Below the pieces are notes generated by a model. That model did no database searches, was not told where the DNA came from, and was given only the letters and a program-made list of their open reading frames with translations. The position numbers were made by a program, and so were the translations under genes. From positions 1 to 64,000 of the forward strand of contig JBJXFB010000093.1 in assembly GCA_046155895.1 (NCBI GenBank): a stretch of 64,000 bases of DNA. Reading direction: 5' to 3'. The stretch comes from DASYPQ01 sp046155895. Its GTDB lineage: Bacteria > Planctomycetota > UBA1135 > GCA-002686595. Positions within the stretch are counted from its first letter, which is position 1. Every line of letters starts with the position of its first letter. Positions 27,383 to 36,194 of the stretch are shown here, piece after piece.

Positions 27383-28743
27383 GAACGATGAAGCCCCTGG
27401 CCGTCTTCCTGGTGCTCGTGCTGTCGGGAACCTCCCGAGCGGACGAGAAAGGCGAGATCGCCGCGATCTGGAACGACCCGACCTTCAAGAAGCAGTTCAT
27501 CGGCAGCTACGGCATCAACGCGGAGATCGAGCCACGGGTCACGCCGGACGAGGTGAAGACGCTCGAGAAGATCAGGCCGTTGATGGCGGAGAACCTGCCC
27601 CAGGCGGAAGCCACGCTCAAGAAGCAGATGAAGCCGGACTGCTCCGCGATCCTGGATTTCACGCTGGGAAGCATCCAGTTCCAGCAGGACAGGATGGAGG
27701 AGGCGCTGGGCAACTATCGAAGAGCCGTCGAGAAGTTCCCGAGCTTCAAGCGAGCCTGGCGCAACCTGGGCCTGATCCACGCGCGCGACGGCCGGAACGA
27801 CGAGGCGATCCACGCGTTCACCAGGATGATCGAGCTCGGCGGAGGCGACGGCTACTCCTACGGACTGCTCGGGTTCGCCTACGCCGCCAAGCAGGACTAC
27901 CAAGCCGCCGAAGCCGCCTACCGCAACGCGCTCCTGCTCCAGCCCGACAGCACGGAGTGGCGCTTCGGGCTGGTCCGCTGCGCGTTCAAGCAGGAGAAGT
28001 TCGAGGACGCGGCCACGCTGCTCGACGTCCTCATCGAGCGCTACCCGGACAAGGCCGAATTCTGGCTGCTTCAGGCCGACACCTACCTGGGCCTGAAACA
28101 ACCGCTCAAGGCCGCCGAGAACCTCGAGGCGATGGATTTCCTCGGCAAGGCGACGGTCGACAGCCTGCACTCGCTGGGCGAGATCTACGCGAGAGAGAAC
28201 TTGATGGATCGGGCCGTTCACGCCTATCTGCGCGCGATCGACCGGGATGCCAATCAACCGATCCAGCGGCCCCTGCGAGCCGCGGAGATGCTGTCCGCAC
28301 GCGGCGCACTCGGACCGGCCCGACAGGTCTCGAAGCACATCAAGGAGGTGTGGGGCGAGCGGATCGAGGAAGCCGATCGCCGGAGGCTCCTGAAGCTCGA
28401 AGCGCGCATCAGCATGGCCGAGGGTGCCGGGAGCGCGGAGACTGCCGCCATTCTGGAGGAGATCGTGGAACTCGATCCCCTCGACGGGGAAGCCTTGATG
28501 CTGCTCGGCCAGCACCACACACGGCAGAACGAACCCGAACGGGCCATCTTCTATTACGAGCGAGCCGCGAGCCTCGACGCCTTCTCGGTGAACGCGAACA
28601 TCCGTCACGCGCAGGTCCTCGTGGGACTGGGCCGGTACACGGAGGCTGTCCCGCTGCTGCGCCGTGCCCAGGAGGTCAAGCCGCGCGAGGACATCGCGCG
28701 CTATCTCGAGCAGGTCGAGCGCATCGCGAAGGCGCGGCGCTGA
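27379..28743 (+). CDS. TPR-repeat protein of the TonB operon
   Basis: 454 aa with a signal peptide (MRTMKPLAVFLVLVLSGTSRA). From about residue 75 on it is made of TPRs: LGSIQFQQDRMEEALGNYRRA, YGLLGFAYAAKQDYQAAEAAY, WLLQADTYLGLKQPLKAAENL, LGQHHTRQNEPERAIFYYER and others. A periplasmic TPR protein at the end of a DUF3450-TolQ-ExbD-TonB operon is also known in TonB2-type loci. It probably organises contact between the motor, receptor and cargo. Its start overlaps the tonB stop by 4 bp, so the five genes from 23954 are tightly coupled. Confidence 0.9.
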   Translation: MRTMKPLAVFLVLVLSGTSRADEKGEIAAIWNDPTFKKQFIGSYGINAEIEPRVTPDEVKTLEKIRPLMAENLPQAEATLKKQMKPDCSAILDFTLGSIQFQQDRMEEALGNYRRAVEKFPSFKRAWRNLGLIHARDGRNDEAIHAFTRMIELGGGDGYSYGLLGFAYAAKQDYQAAEAAYRNALLLQPDSTEWRFGLVRCAFKQEKFEDAATLLDVLIERYPDKAEFWLLQADTYLGLKQPLKAAENLEAMDFLGKATVDSLHSLGEIYARENLMDRAVHAYLRAIDRDANQPIQRPLRAAEMLSARGALGPARQVSKHIKEVWGERIEEADRRRLLKLEARISMAEGAGSAETAAILEEIVELDPLDGEALMLLGQHHTRQNEPERAIFYYERAASLDAFSVNANIRHAQVLVGLGRYTEAVPLLRRAQEVKPREDIARYLEQVERIAKARR

Positions 28744-28851
28744 ATCGCGCTTCGAGCCGGGTCCCTCGAGTCACACCCCCACCGCGGCGACCGTCATCCC
28801 CGATTGGGCAAACCTGCACCGGGTCTTCACTTCCCGCCAACACGGCGCGCC

Positions 28852-28857
28852 TAGCAT
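28852..28857 (+). promoter_or_regulatory. Possible -10 box (TAGCAT) upstream of the beta-solenoid gene
   Basis: TAGCAT also occurs 49 nt before each of the paralogues at 37500 and 39482. Here it is 93 nt before the start at 28951 and would allow that gene to be transcribed separately from the TonB operon. Confidence 0.35.
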
Positions 28858-28950
28858 CCCCCCCATCGTGAGCGCCAATGCGAGGGAGGTTGTCTTCCTT
28901 GGGCCCCGCGAAACGACTTCGAGTACGAAAACGAGCTAGTGAGGAGTCTT

Positions 28951-31104
28951 ATGAATTCGAGAGCGATTCTTGTGACCGCGATGATCGCTGCCGGCATGGC
29001 CGGCGCGGCTCGGGCACAGACGGACGTGCCGGCGGGAAGTCACATCAGTGACGAGCATTGGACCTTGGCCGGCTCGCCCTACCGGCTGAAGGGTCAGGTC
29101 TATTTCACCAACAGTTCGGTCCTGACCATCGACGCAGGCGTGATCGTCGCGAGCTTGCCGGCGGACGAGGGCAGCCTCGCCATCTGCCGGGACTCGCAGA
29201 TCTTCGTGAACGGCACCCGAGCCAAGCCGGTCATCATGACCTCCACGGACGACGTGGCCACATGGGCCGGCACGGTCGGCGTCGGCGCCGCCCAGATCCC
29301 CGGGGATCCGAGGACCGGAACCTGGCGCGTTGCGGCGAACGAATGGGGCAACCTGACGATCATGGGCGACGCCTACATCTCCGAGAACGCGGTGCTCCTC
29401 GGCAACACGCAGTTCCCGGATGCCGGCAACGAGGCCGACATGGAAGGCCTGAACGTGGGTCCCGCGACCGACCGGTACGGCGGCGGCAATGACAACGACG
29501 ACAGCGGCAGCCTCTCGTACCTCTCGATTCGCTACACCGGCCGCGTCGTGGGCCTCGGTAACGAGCTCAACGGCCTCTCGCTGGGCGGAATCGGCCGCAA
29601 CACCGACATCAACTTCATCGAGATCATGAACAACGTCGACGACGGCGTCGAGATCTGGGGTGGGGCCGTCAACCTGAAGAATTTCAGCATCTGGAACATC
29701 GGCGACGACTCCTTCGACGTCGACCAAGGCTGGCGCGGCAAGGCGCAATTCGGCCTGATCGTCCAGGGCTACAGCGTCGTGGGGTCCCAGGGCTCGGGCG
29801 TCGGCGACAACTGCTTCGAGACCGACGGCGGCGAGGCCGCGAACTATCAACCCCTGACGACAGCGGTGATCTACAACTGCACGGTCATCGGGCAGCCGAA
29901 GGACGGCGACCACGCGACCGACTGGCGCGACGGCGCCCGGATCCAGTACCGCAACTGCATCTTCATGGACATCGGCGAGGAGCTCGTCCAGAACAGCGGC
30001 ACCGACGGCGACTCCGGCTCGTTCGGATACGGCCACGACGGCACGCTGACGTTCGCGCAGACGTGGACGACCGACTACAACGCGGTTCCCGCGCACCCCA
30101 GCGATTTCACCACCGGCACGTACGCGACCAACTACCCGGCGCAGACGTCCGGCAAGCTGTCGGAGATCAAGGACAGCGTCTTCTTCAGCAACGTGTTCGC
30201 ACCCGGAGCGGGCGACCAAGCCTACACCGAGGCGACCGCCCAGGGCGTGTTCGCGGTCGGGAACAACAACGTGCAGAGTCCTGGCGCCCAGTTGGTCGCA
30301 GGAGTCTGGACGTTCGATGCCGCCAACGCCCCGATCGTGGGGCTCACCCGCGGCCCTGCGACGGTCGTGAGCGGCAAGACCCTGTACCCGGTCCTCACCC
30401 TCGATCCGCGTCCGGCCAATGCGGCCGTCACGAGCGTCGCGGGAGCTCCGGCCGACGGATTCTTCACGACGGCCCTGTACCGCGGCGCCTTCCAGCCGAG
30501 CACGAACAAGCAGACCTGGCTCTGCGAGTGGACGGCTTCCAGCGCTTTCGGATTCACGGACTGCGAAACCGGAACTGCGAGCTGCTTCCCCGGCACGGGC
30601 GGCGTCCTGGCCTGCCCGTGCGGCCAACCGGCGAATCCCGCCGGCGGCTGCGCCAACTTCGGTGCGGGCTCCACGAGCGGAGCCGTGCTGTCTGCCAGCG
30701 GCGTCGCGTCGCTCGCTTCCGACACGGTCCTGCTCACGACGAGCAATCACCGGAGCCCGGCACCGGGCGTTCTCAACGTGTTCTTCAGCTTCAAGCCGGG
30801 TGGAGCCACGCCGACCCTGGGCGCCGTCAGCGGCGCCGGAATCACCTGCAAGGGAACTGGTGGATCGTTGAAGCGCCTCTACACCGCGCAGATCTTCGGC
30901 GGTGCAGGCTCGAAGCCCGGCCTGGGCGATCTCAGCGTCAGCGCGCAGTCGGCGACCTTCGCCGGCCATGCGATCGTGGCGCCCGAGACGCGGCACTACT
31001 ACAACGTCTATCGCGACGGACAAGCATCCGCGCCGGCGAACTGCAACAATCCGGCCGTCACCACCAACCTGACCAACATGTACTCGATCCAGTGGGCTCC
31101 CTGA
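28951..31104 (+). CDS. Large secreted beta-solenoid-like protein with C-terminal W-[A/G]-P module
   Basis: 717 aa. The start at 28951 follows GAGGAG (28940-28945). Residues 1-22 are a signal peptide. The next ~150 residues (WTLAGSPYRLKGQVYFTNSS, LTIDAGVIVASLPADEGSLA, TRAKPVIMTSTDD) have the look of the family seen in Bacteroidetes and Proteobacteria in which VxNGATLTIEPG strands build a right-handed parallel beta-helix. The pattern continues to about 480, with NGTRAKPVIM and NNVDDGVEIWGGAVN. The last ~170 residues form the Cys module: CPCGQP, GGCANF, DTVLL, RLY, HYYNVYRDG, ending IQWAP. Known TonB-linked relatives lack that tail. It is the likely cargo or surface partner of the adjacent TonB system. 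Confidence 0.85.
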   Translation: MNSRAILVTAMIAAGMAGAARAQTDVPAGSHISDEHWTLAGSPYRLKGQVYFTNSSVLTIDAGVIVASLPADEGSLAICRDSQIFVNGTRAKPVIMTSTDDVATWAGTVGVGAAQIPGDPRTGTWRVAANEWGNLTIMGDAYISENAVLLGNTQFPDAGNEADMEGLNVGPATDRYGGGNDNDDSGSLSYLSIRYTGRVVGLGNELNGLSLGGIGRNTDINFIEIMNNVDDGVEIWGGAVNLKNFSIWNIGDDSFDVDQGWRGKAQFGLIVQGYSVVGSQGSGVGDNCFETDGGEAANYQPLTTAVIYNCTVIGQPKDGDHATDWRDGARIQYRNCIFMDIGEELVQNSGTDGDSGSFGYGHDGTLTFAQTWTTDYNAVPAHPSDFTTGTYATNYPAQTSGKLSEIKDSVFFSNVFAPGAGDQAYTEATAQGVFAVGNNNVQSPGAQLVAGVWTFDAANAPIVGLTRGPATVVSGKTLYPVLTLDPRPANAAVTSVAGAPADGFFTTALYRGAFQPSTNKQTWLCEWTASSAFGFTDCETGTASCFPGTGGVLACPCGQPANPAGGCANFGAGSTSGAVLSASGVASLASDTVLLTTSNHRSPAPGVLNVFFSFKPGGATPTLGAVSGAGITCKGTGGSLKRLYTAQIFGGAGSKPGLGDLSVSAQSATFAGHAIVAPETRHYYNVYRDGQASAPANCNNPAVTTNLTNMYSIQWAP

Positions 31105-31158
31105 GCGCACTCGGACCGGGTTAGGAATGCAGGCACAGGGACGCCGCGGAGCGGGGGC

Positions 31159-31164
31159 TATCAT
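31159..31164 (+). promoter_or_regulatory. Possible -10 box (TATCAT) before the lipoprotein gene at 31234
   Basis: GGCTATCAT lies 69 nt before the ATG and matches the recurrent pattern of this window. Confidence 0.35.
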
Positions 31165-31233
31165 GAAGCCTCGACCTCCACGGCGCCCCTCTCCATCACG
31201 ACCGCACCGACGACCGATTTCCTGGTTTCCACG

Positions 31234-32532
31234 ATGAATCCGAGATCACGAGCGCTCTCCCTCCCGTTCTTCTTCCTCGGTTCCGCACTCGGCGCGGGAC
31301 TCTTCTTCGCCTCCTGTTCGGATGCGCAGGCGGGAAGCGGATCCACCGCGCGCCCGGATTCCCCCGTCGAATCGTACATCGCGGACGCGCCGCTCGCCGG
31401 GTACCAGAAGGAGCTGCTCGACCTCGCCTTCGATACGGCTTCCAGCTTCCCCCGAGTGCCGCATCTCAAGAACCGATCGCGGGCGCAGGAGGTCGTCGTC
31501 CAGGCTTGCTTCGAGCTCGACCAGCCGCGGCGGGCTCTCGGGTACGTCCAGCGGATCGACAACTGGCTACGCGGCGCCGGCTACGCCGACTATGCGCTCT
31601 ACTGCGCACGGAAGGGCGACACCACTTCGGTGCAGCGCCACCTCGATCTCGCCCGCGAGGTCTACGAGAAGACCGAGAAAGAGGAGATCCAGGACTGGCA
31701 GCGTGACAGGATCCGCGTGACGATTGCGAAGACCCTTCGCCGTCTTGGACGGAGCGAAGAAGCCGTCAAGTTCGAAACCGACTTGGTGGAGGTCGAGTCC
31801 ATCAAGGTGGAAGCGGCGAAGGCGGCGCTCGCCGGCGGGGAGGCCTTCGACGAGCAGCTCCAGGCCGTCGACGCTGCTGCAGCCGTCGGCAACTTCGACC
31901 ACCTGCGGAGCGCGCTCGAGACGTGCGTCCGCCTCTTCGACCGGTTCTACGAGGATCCCGAGCGGCGCTCGCAGGCCGAGGCGAAGGTCAAGGCCTCCTG
32001 GAGCAAGCTGCCGATCACCGTTCGCGTGGATCTTGTCATGGACTTGGCCGAAAGTGCGCTCGGGCACGAGGATCGAGGCAAGGCCCTCGAGTTGGTCCAG
32101 GAAGCCGAGGCGATCATGGACGCCGCGACCTGGAAGCCGGAGCTCCGCATCCCCGTAATGGCTCGCCTGGCGGTGCTTCGTCACGGGGCCGGCGACGGGG
32201 AAGGAGCCCGCAAGGGTGCCGAGGCCGCGCTCGCGTCGTTCGAAGCGGAGCGAGACCAGATCTTCGACTACGAGCGGGCCGAAACGCTTCAGCCCCTCGC
32301 CGAAGCGTTTCGATCGCTGGGCGACACGGCGGCTGCGCATGGCATCTACGCGAAGGCTGTCGAGGAAAGTGCACTGAATCCCAATCGCAGACCGCGGGCC
32401 GATGACCTCACCGCCATCTGCTGCTCCATGGCACTGCACGCCGTGGAGCCCGACGCGGAACTCCGAGCCCGCATGCTGGAGATCCGCAGCGGACTGGAGG
32501 GTCGCTGGGTGGGAGAACCGGAGAAACAGTAG
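31234..32532 (+). CDS. Lipoprotein with helical (TPR-like) repeats
   Basis: This 432-aa protein begins with a lipoprotein signal (LGAGLFFASCSDAQ, lipobox ASC). Most of the rest is alpha-helical and repeated, for example DYALYCARKGDTTSVQRHLD near 115 and IAKTLRRLGRSEEAVKFETD near 160; the repeat length of about 35-40 suggests degenerate TPR or Sel1-like repeats. It lacks any catalytic motif I know. It lies 129 bp downstream of the beta-solenoid gene on the same strand and could belong to its transcription unit or have its own promoter. Confidence 0.7.
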   Translation: MNPRSRALSLPFFFLGSALGAGLFFASCSDAQAGSGSTARPDSPVESYIADAPLAGYQKELLDLAFDTASSFPRVPHLKNRSRAQEVVVQACFELDQPRRALGYVQRIDNWLRGAGYADYALYCARKGDTTSVQRHLDLAREVYEKTEKEEIQDWQRDRIRVTIAKTLRRLGRSEEAVKFETDLVEVESIKVEAAKAALAGGEAFDEQLQAVDAAAAVGNFDHLRSALETCVRLFDRFYEDPERRSQAEAKVKASWSKLPITVRVDLVMDLAESALGHEDRGKALELVQEAEAIMDAATWKPELRIPVMARLAVLRHGAGDGEGARKGAEAALASFEAERDQIFDYERAETLQPLAEAFRSLGDTAAAHGIYAKAVEESALNPNRRPRADDLTAICCSMALHAVEPDAELRARMLEIRSGLEGRWVGEPEKQ

Positions 32533-32541
32533 TCTGGGCGC

Positions 32542-32733
32542 ATGGGTGCGGGTCGATTCGCGGCCTGGCGAAAGGCCCCCTCGCTCGGGGGACGAGCGCT
32601 GATCGTTTTCGCTTGCCTCGGAGCGCTGGCGGCCTGCTCGAGCACGCAGCTGGCGGGATCGGAGATCGGCTCCCTCGTTCCCCAGCTGCTCGGCATCGCG
32701 ATCCTGGCCTGGATCATCATCCTCCTCCTCTAG
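32542..32733 (+). CDS. Small membrane-anchored lipoprotein
   Basis: A 63-aa protein begins 9 nt after the previous stop. An N-terminal amphipathic stretch leads to a lipobox (LGALAACSST) and then a hydrophobic C-terminal helix (LVPQLLGIAILAWIIILLL). It would thus be held by lipid and by one helix. There is no close Shine-Dalgarno. Coupling to the preceding gene is likely; function unknown. Confidence 0.55.
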   Translation: MGAGRFAAWRKAPSLGGRALIVFACLGALAACSSTQLAGSEIGSLVPQLLGIAILAWIIILLL

Positions 32734-33129
32734 AAGCGCGAAGCGATCGAGGCCGTCGCCCGCGGTGGGTCCGGACTGCACTCGGGACACTCCTGACCCG
32801 CGCGATGAGGAAGTAGGGTCCGACGCTGGCGAGGAGGTAGGGCGACGGGAGGCACGTCAGAACCCCTCATCGCGGTGAGGGAGAGGACCGCCTGCGGGGT
32901 GATCGTCGCTCCCATGTCGATTCCATCCTGGCGGTCCCCACGGTTCGCGCCAGGAGTCCCCGGCGGGTGGAGCGAGCGCGGGAACGGGCGGCCACCGTGC
33001 GGATTCCGCCTCCGAGACGGCCGGCTTCCTCCCCTCCCAGGGAATCCGCGGGCAGGACACAAGGCGACCGGCCGCCCCAGCCGATACCCATCCACGTCGA
33101 ATCCGGCCGCAACGTCCCGAGGATCCCCG
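32734..33129. other. 396-bp intergenic region
   Basis: I see no gene with convincing codon pattern, no tRNA and no U-tract terminator. A CCGATACCC stretch about 45 nt before the next start could hold its promoter. Confidence 0.4.
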
Positions 33130-33765
33130 ATGAGCACGCAAGGTCCCGATGGCATGAATTTCAAGGAAGCCCTCCTCACGGCGACTCGCACGGCGAAGGC
33201 CTGCCAATCGGACAACGCGGAGCACACGCACGACCTGCTCAAGCAGCTGCGCGAACTGGCGCCTCACGTCGAGAAGACCTCGCGCGGCGACAAGGCGGTC
33301 TACACCCTCGCGACGAAGATCACCGAGCAGCTCGCGAGCAAGAACGACCCGAAGCCCGACGTGCTCTTCTCATGGCTCAATCTCCTGCTCGAGCACTTGT
33401 GCACGACTCTCGCCGCGACTCCCGACCTCCCCGCGACTCCCGAGGCGAGCCCGGAGAAGCCCAAGAAGCTCCACCTCGATCCGTCCGACCTGGAAGCGAT
33501 CCGCTACAAGCGCTGGATGGCCGACGGCAACCGGTTCGGGGAGATCATGGTGCGCATGGCCTTCCTGAAAGCCGAGGATGTCGAGCGCGCGCTCGAGCTG
33601 CAGCGCCACAAGAACTGCAGGCTCGGCGAGGCCATGGTGGACCTCGGGTTGTTGAGCCGCCGGGGTCTCGACGCGGCCCTCCACCTGCAGAAGAAGAAGC
33701 GCGAACCCGATGCGTGGACGATCAAGCGCGGAGTCGACGAGACGGGGAGATCTGTCGGCTCCTGA
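33130..33765 (+). CDS. Stand-alone MshEN / GspE N-terminal-like domain protein
   Basis: 211 aa. Residues about 10-105 are helical with no recognised family (SDNAEHTHDLLKQLRELAPHV). From about 135 the sequence RFGEIMVRMAFLKAEDVERA, then ELQRHKNCRLGEAMVDLGLL, then SRRGLDAALHLQKKK has the two LG..L...G.....L..AL..Q repeats of the T2SSE N-terminal/MshEN fold. In MshE this domain binds cyclic di-GMP. Here it stands without an ATPase, so it may be a small effector or adaptor. ATG at 33130 or 33154 could be the start. Confidence 0.7.
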   Translation: MSTQGPDGMNFKEALLTATRTAKACQSDNAEHTHDLLKQLRELAPHVEKTSRGDKAVYTLATKITEQLASKNDPKPDVLFSWLNLLLEHLCTTLAATPDLPATPEASPEKPKKLHLDPSDLEAIRYKRWMADGNRFGEIMVRMAFLKAEDVERALELQRHKNCRLGEAMVDLGLLSRRGLDAALHLQKKKREPDAWTIKRGVDETGRSVGS

Positions 33766-33791
33766 TTTCGCGCGCACCCGCGACGGCCGCG

Positions 33792-34004
33792 TCAGGAGAG
33801 CAGCGCGGTCCGCGTGGAGCCCGGCCGGTCGCCAGTGGACGGCACGACCAGGCTTTCCTGGGGCCGACCCGAACGCCAGCTGGAATCCGCACCAGGGAGA
33901 CCTGGGGCCGGGCGGCTGCTGCGTCGGTAGGCGACCAGGAAGACGATCGTCTCGACGAGCCAGACTGCGAGCAGAAAGACGCCGACGATGAGAAGGATAG
34001 TCAT
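33792..34004 (-). CDS. Possible small single-helix membrane protein
   Basis: A 70-aa frame starts MTILLIVGVFLLAVWLVETI, a good transmembrane helix, followed by a short positively charged, Pro/Ser-rich tail of the sort found in small membrane proteins. GAGG lies just upstream of the ATG but very near. Without homologues the call is weak. Confidence 0.4.
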   Translation of the reverse strand: MTILLIVGVFLLAVWLVETIVFLVAYRRSSRPAPGLPGADSSWRSGRPQESLVVPSTGDRPGSTRTALLS

Positions 34005-34230
34005 GACCTCGCTTCTGGAGCCGGGAAGGGCTGCCGTGGGACGCAGGTACTCCGTTGAGAGGAATCGAATCTGGTCTGGAGTTCCAGCCGAATCTGCGGG
34101 ATTCAATTCTCGAGTGGGGCGGCTCTCAGGAAATGGAACGGAATCTCTCCCTTCCCTGGGACGGGCGGCGTCGCACCCGCGGAGCCGAGGGATTCGGGAC
34201 TCCTAGACAATCGCCTCGTTGAAGCGAATC

Positions 34231-34260
34231 GGGGGCCCCGAGCGGCTGCTCGAGACCCCC
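34231..34260 (-). terminator. Hairpin after the 341-aa gene, possible terminator
   Basis: A 30-nt inverted repeat: an outer GGGGG/CCCCC clamp and an inner CGAGC-ggct-GCTCG stem, 31 nt after the stop of the minus-strand gene. No U-tract follows, so it could be a factor-dependent or structural terminator. Confidence 0.5.
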
Positions 34261-34291
34261 GAGTGGTGGATGGACCGTGGATCGGAGGCGC

Positions 34292-35317
34292 CTAGGCTCC
34301 CGCTCCGGCGAAAGTCGGGATCCCCGTGTGCTCGAAGTTCTCGACCGTGCCCGAGTACGGCGTGGTGTAGTTCGCGAAGGGCGACATGTCGCCGTGGAAC
34401 TCGAACTGGATCCCGTACTGCGTGCAGGTCTCGGTGATCAGCGTGTCGAGCGCGCCGCAGTGCTCGAGGATCACCTCGTTGAGGCCGTTGATCCCTTCCT
34501 TGGTCAGCGCGTTGATGTCGCGCACCAGCGAAGTCTTGCCGGTCTTCCGGGCCCAGTTCTTGGCCATCTGGATCCGGTTCATCAGGTAGCACCACCCGCC
34601 GATCGTGCCGGTCGAGGAGAAGTGGAAGCCGAAGCCCTGGATCGCCTCGAAGTAGTGCGCGAGCTCGGTCGTGCGCGACACGGTCTGGTTGAACTTGATC
34701 GCGATCTGATTCGTGATCTTGCCCACCTCGATCGTGATCTCACCCTCGAGCTCGGTCAGCTTGTCGAGCTCGCGCGTGCTCGTCACCTGCGGCGACTGGA
34801 ACAGCGCCCGCCGGAACTGCTCGGCGCTGGACGCGAAGCCCTCGTAGAAGCTGGTGAAGGGGTTGTTCCAGGCGTTGTACCCGCCCTTGGCGTTGTTCGT
34901 GCGGCCGGTGCCGAAGGTGCCGTACGGGAAGTAGCCGTTCGAGCCGAAATTGAACGTCGTCGAGCCGTTGATCGCCGTCTCGATCCAGCGGTACATCAGC
35001 GGGTAGCTCGTCCGGTTGATCGTCGTCAGCGACTGGTTGTAGATGCTGGTCGCCTCCTGGATCGCCTCGTTGTTGAGGATCTGCTGGATGGAGCAGTTGG
35101 GATTGTTCGTCGGGAACGTGCACAGCGTCACGAACGGGCGAACGAGCATCACGCCCTGGGGCGTGTAGCAGATGGATTTGCCTTCGAGCGTGATGTTGTT
35201 GTCGAAGGGCTGGTCGATCGGCCGGCCGAGGAAGACCTCGCGGCCGCCGTGGATCCCTGAAACAAGGACGAATTTGCCTGTGTGAGTCATCGTTCCGGAC
35301 TTCGTTGCCATGTGCAT
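34292..35317 (-). CDS. Unknown 341-aa protein, Asn/Thr/Phe/Tyr-rich
   Basis: I do not recognise this protein. It has no signal peptide or membrane helix. The composition is unlike its neighbours: rich in N, T, F and Y, poor in Asp and Arg, with Cys at intervals (SICYTPQG, TLCTFPTN, GGWCYLMN, EHCGALD, ETCTQYG). A possible helical core lies at about 180-225 (LDKLTELEGEITIEVGKITNQ). Such composition is common in self-assembling shell, capsid or tail-type proteins, but no such fold is identifiable. Starts at 35317, 35311 and 35290 are all possible; GAGG precedes 35317 by 4 nt. It lies downstream of a ParA/HhH pair on the same strand. Confidence 0.7.
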   Translation of the reverse strand: MHMATKSGTMTHTGKFVLVSGIHGGREVFLGRPIDQPFDNNITLEGKSICYTPQGVMLVRPFVTLCTFPTNNPNCSIQQILNNEAIQEATSIYNQSLTTINRTSYPLMYRWIETAINGSTTFNFGSNGYFPYGTFGTGRTNNAKGGYNAWNNPFTSFYEGFASSAEQFRRALFQSPQVTSTRELDKLTELEGEITIEVGKITNQIAIKFNQTVSRTTELAHYFEAIQGFGFHFSSTGTIGGWCYLMNRIQMAKNWARKTGKTSLVRDINALTKEGINGLNEVILEHCGALDTLITETCTQYGIQFEFHGDMSPFANYTTPYSGTVENFEHTGIPTFAGAGA

Positions 35318-35483
35318 CGGGCCTCGTGGTTGCGGTCGTGAATCCAGGGGACCGAGGGCGAGGACGGTCGAGCCGCTACCGCATGAGCGGGCCGACCGGG
35401 GAAATCGCCCCGGGAGCTCGGGAACGCAGTCGAACCTCTTCGGGGTTCGCTCATTCTCGAGTGTTCGAAGCTCGGCATGGGGA

Positions 35484-36182
35484 TCACACGAACGGACCGG
35501 AGACGTCCGGTTCGTGTTCGATCCAGCCGGCGATCAGCGGCCTGCGCGGCGGAAGCTCCTGCCGGGCCGAGTGTCGAGCGGGGCGGCCGAAGCCCGGCTC
35601 GTGGCGCGCCGGTGCGGGATGAGCGTCCTCGGTCGGAGCCGAGCTCGTCGGCGACTCGGCCAGGCGGCAGCGAGCCAGGTACTCCAGATCCATCAGGCGA
35701 GGCAGGCCGATGCCCAGCCGTTTCGCGAGGCTCGATCCGGAAGCCTCTGCGAGCGCGTCGAGCGTGTGGATCCTCTCTCGCGCGAGCCGATCGCACAGCG
35801 CAGCGTCGAGTCCCTCGAGCGATCCAGGCCGCAGGGTCGTCCCCGGCACGGACGGGGTGTAGTGCTTCGGAGCGGTTCGGGTCGGCTCGATCCCCTGGCC
35901 GTGAATCGGAGAGGACCTGGGAGCCTCCTCCGGCACATCAGCGGAAACGAAGGGCGCATTCTGCTCCCGCTCCAGGGGATCCGTCCCCATGCGAGCGGCA
36001 AGCATGCGCGCCTCGCCGGCGAATCGTCGCGCGCCCGCGGGGGAGGAGCCCAGGAGGTCGGCGAGATGCTCGATCCTCTGCGCATCGACGTCGGAGAGCG
36101 TCTTCACACCCTCGCGGTGAAGGACCCTCAAAGTGGCGGGTCCTTCCGCGAGCAGATTGCACAAGAGAGCTAGGGTGTCCAT
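35484..36182 (-). CDS. Helix-hairpin-helix protein encoded next to ParA
   Basis: 232 aa with two helix-hairpin-helix-type units: one at about 15-50 (ATLRVLHREGVKTLSDVDAQ and IEHLADLLGSSPAGARRFAG) and one at about 115-165 (LEGLDAALCDRLARERIHTLDALAEASG). Between them is a Pro/Ser-rich disordered stretch and after them a charged tail. HhH pairs of this kind (DUF4332-like) bind DNA or proteins without sequence specificity. It lies 12 bp after the ParA gene, so it is the likely ParA partner or cargo adaptor, in the place usually held by ParB or by McdB-like proteins. No ParB-type HTH is present. Confidence 0.72.
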   Translation of the reverse strand: MDTLALLCNLLAEGPATLRVLHREGVKTLSDVDAQRIEHLADLLGSSPAGARRFAGEARMLAARMGTDPLEREQNAPFVSADVPEEAPRSSPIHGQGIEPTRTAPKHYTPSVPGTTLRPGSLEGLDAALCDRLARERIHTLDALAEASGSSLAKRLGIGLPRLMDLEYLARCRLAESPTSSAPTEDAHPAPARHEPGFGRPARHSARQELPPRRPLIAGWIEHEPDVSGPFV

Positions 36183-36194
36183 GGTTGCACCTCG

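Noticed and set aside
34292..35317. Phage capsid or encapsulin shell protein
   Set aside because: Composition is suggestive only; no HK97 signature or phage neighbours.
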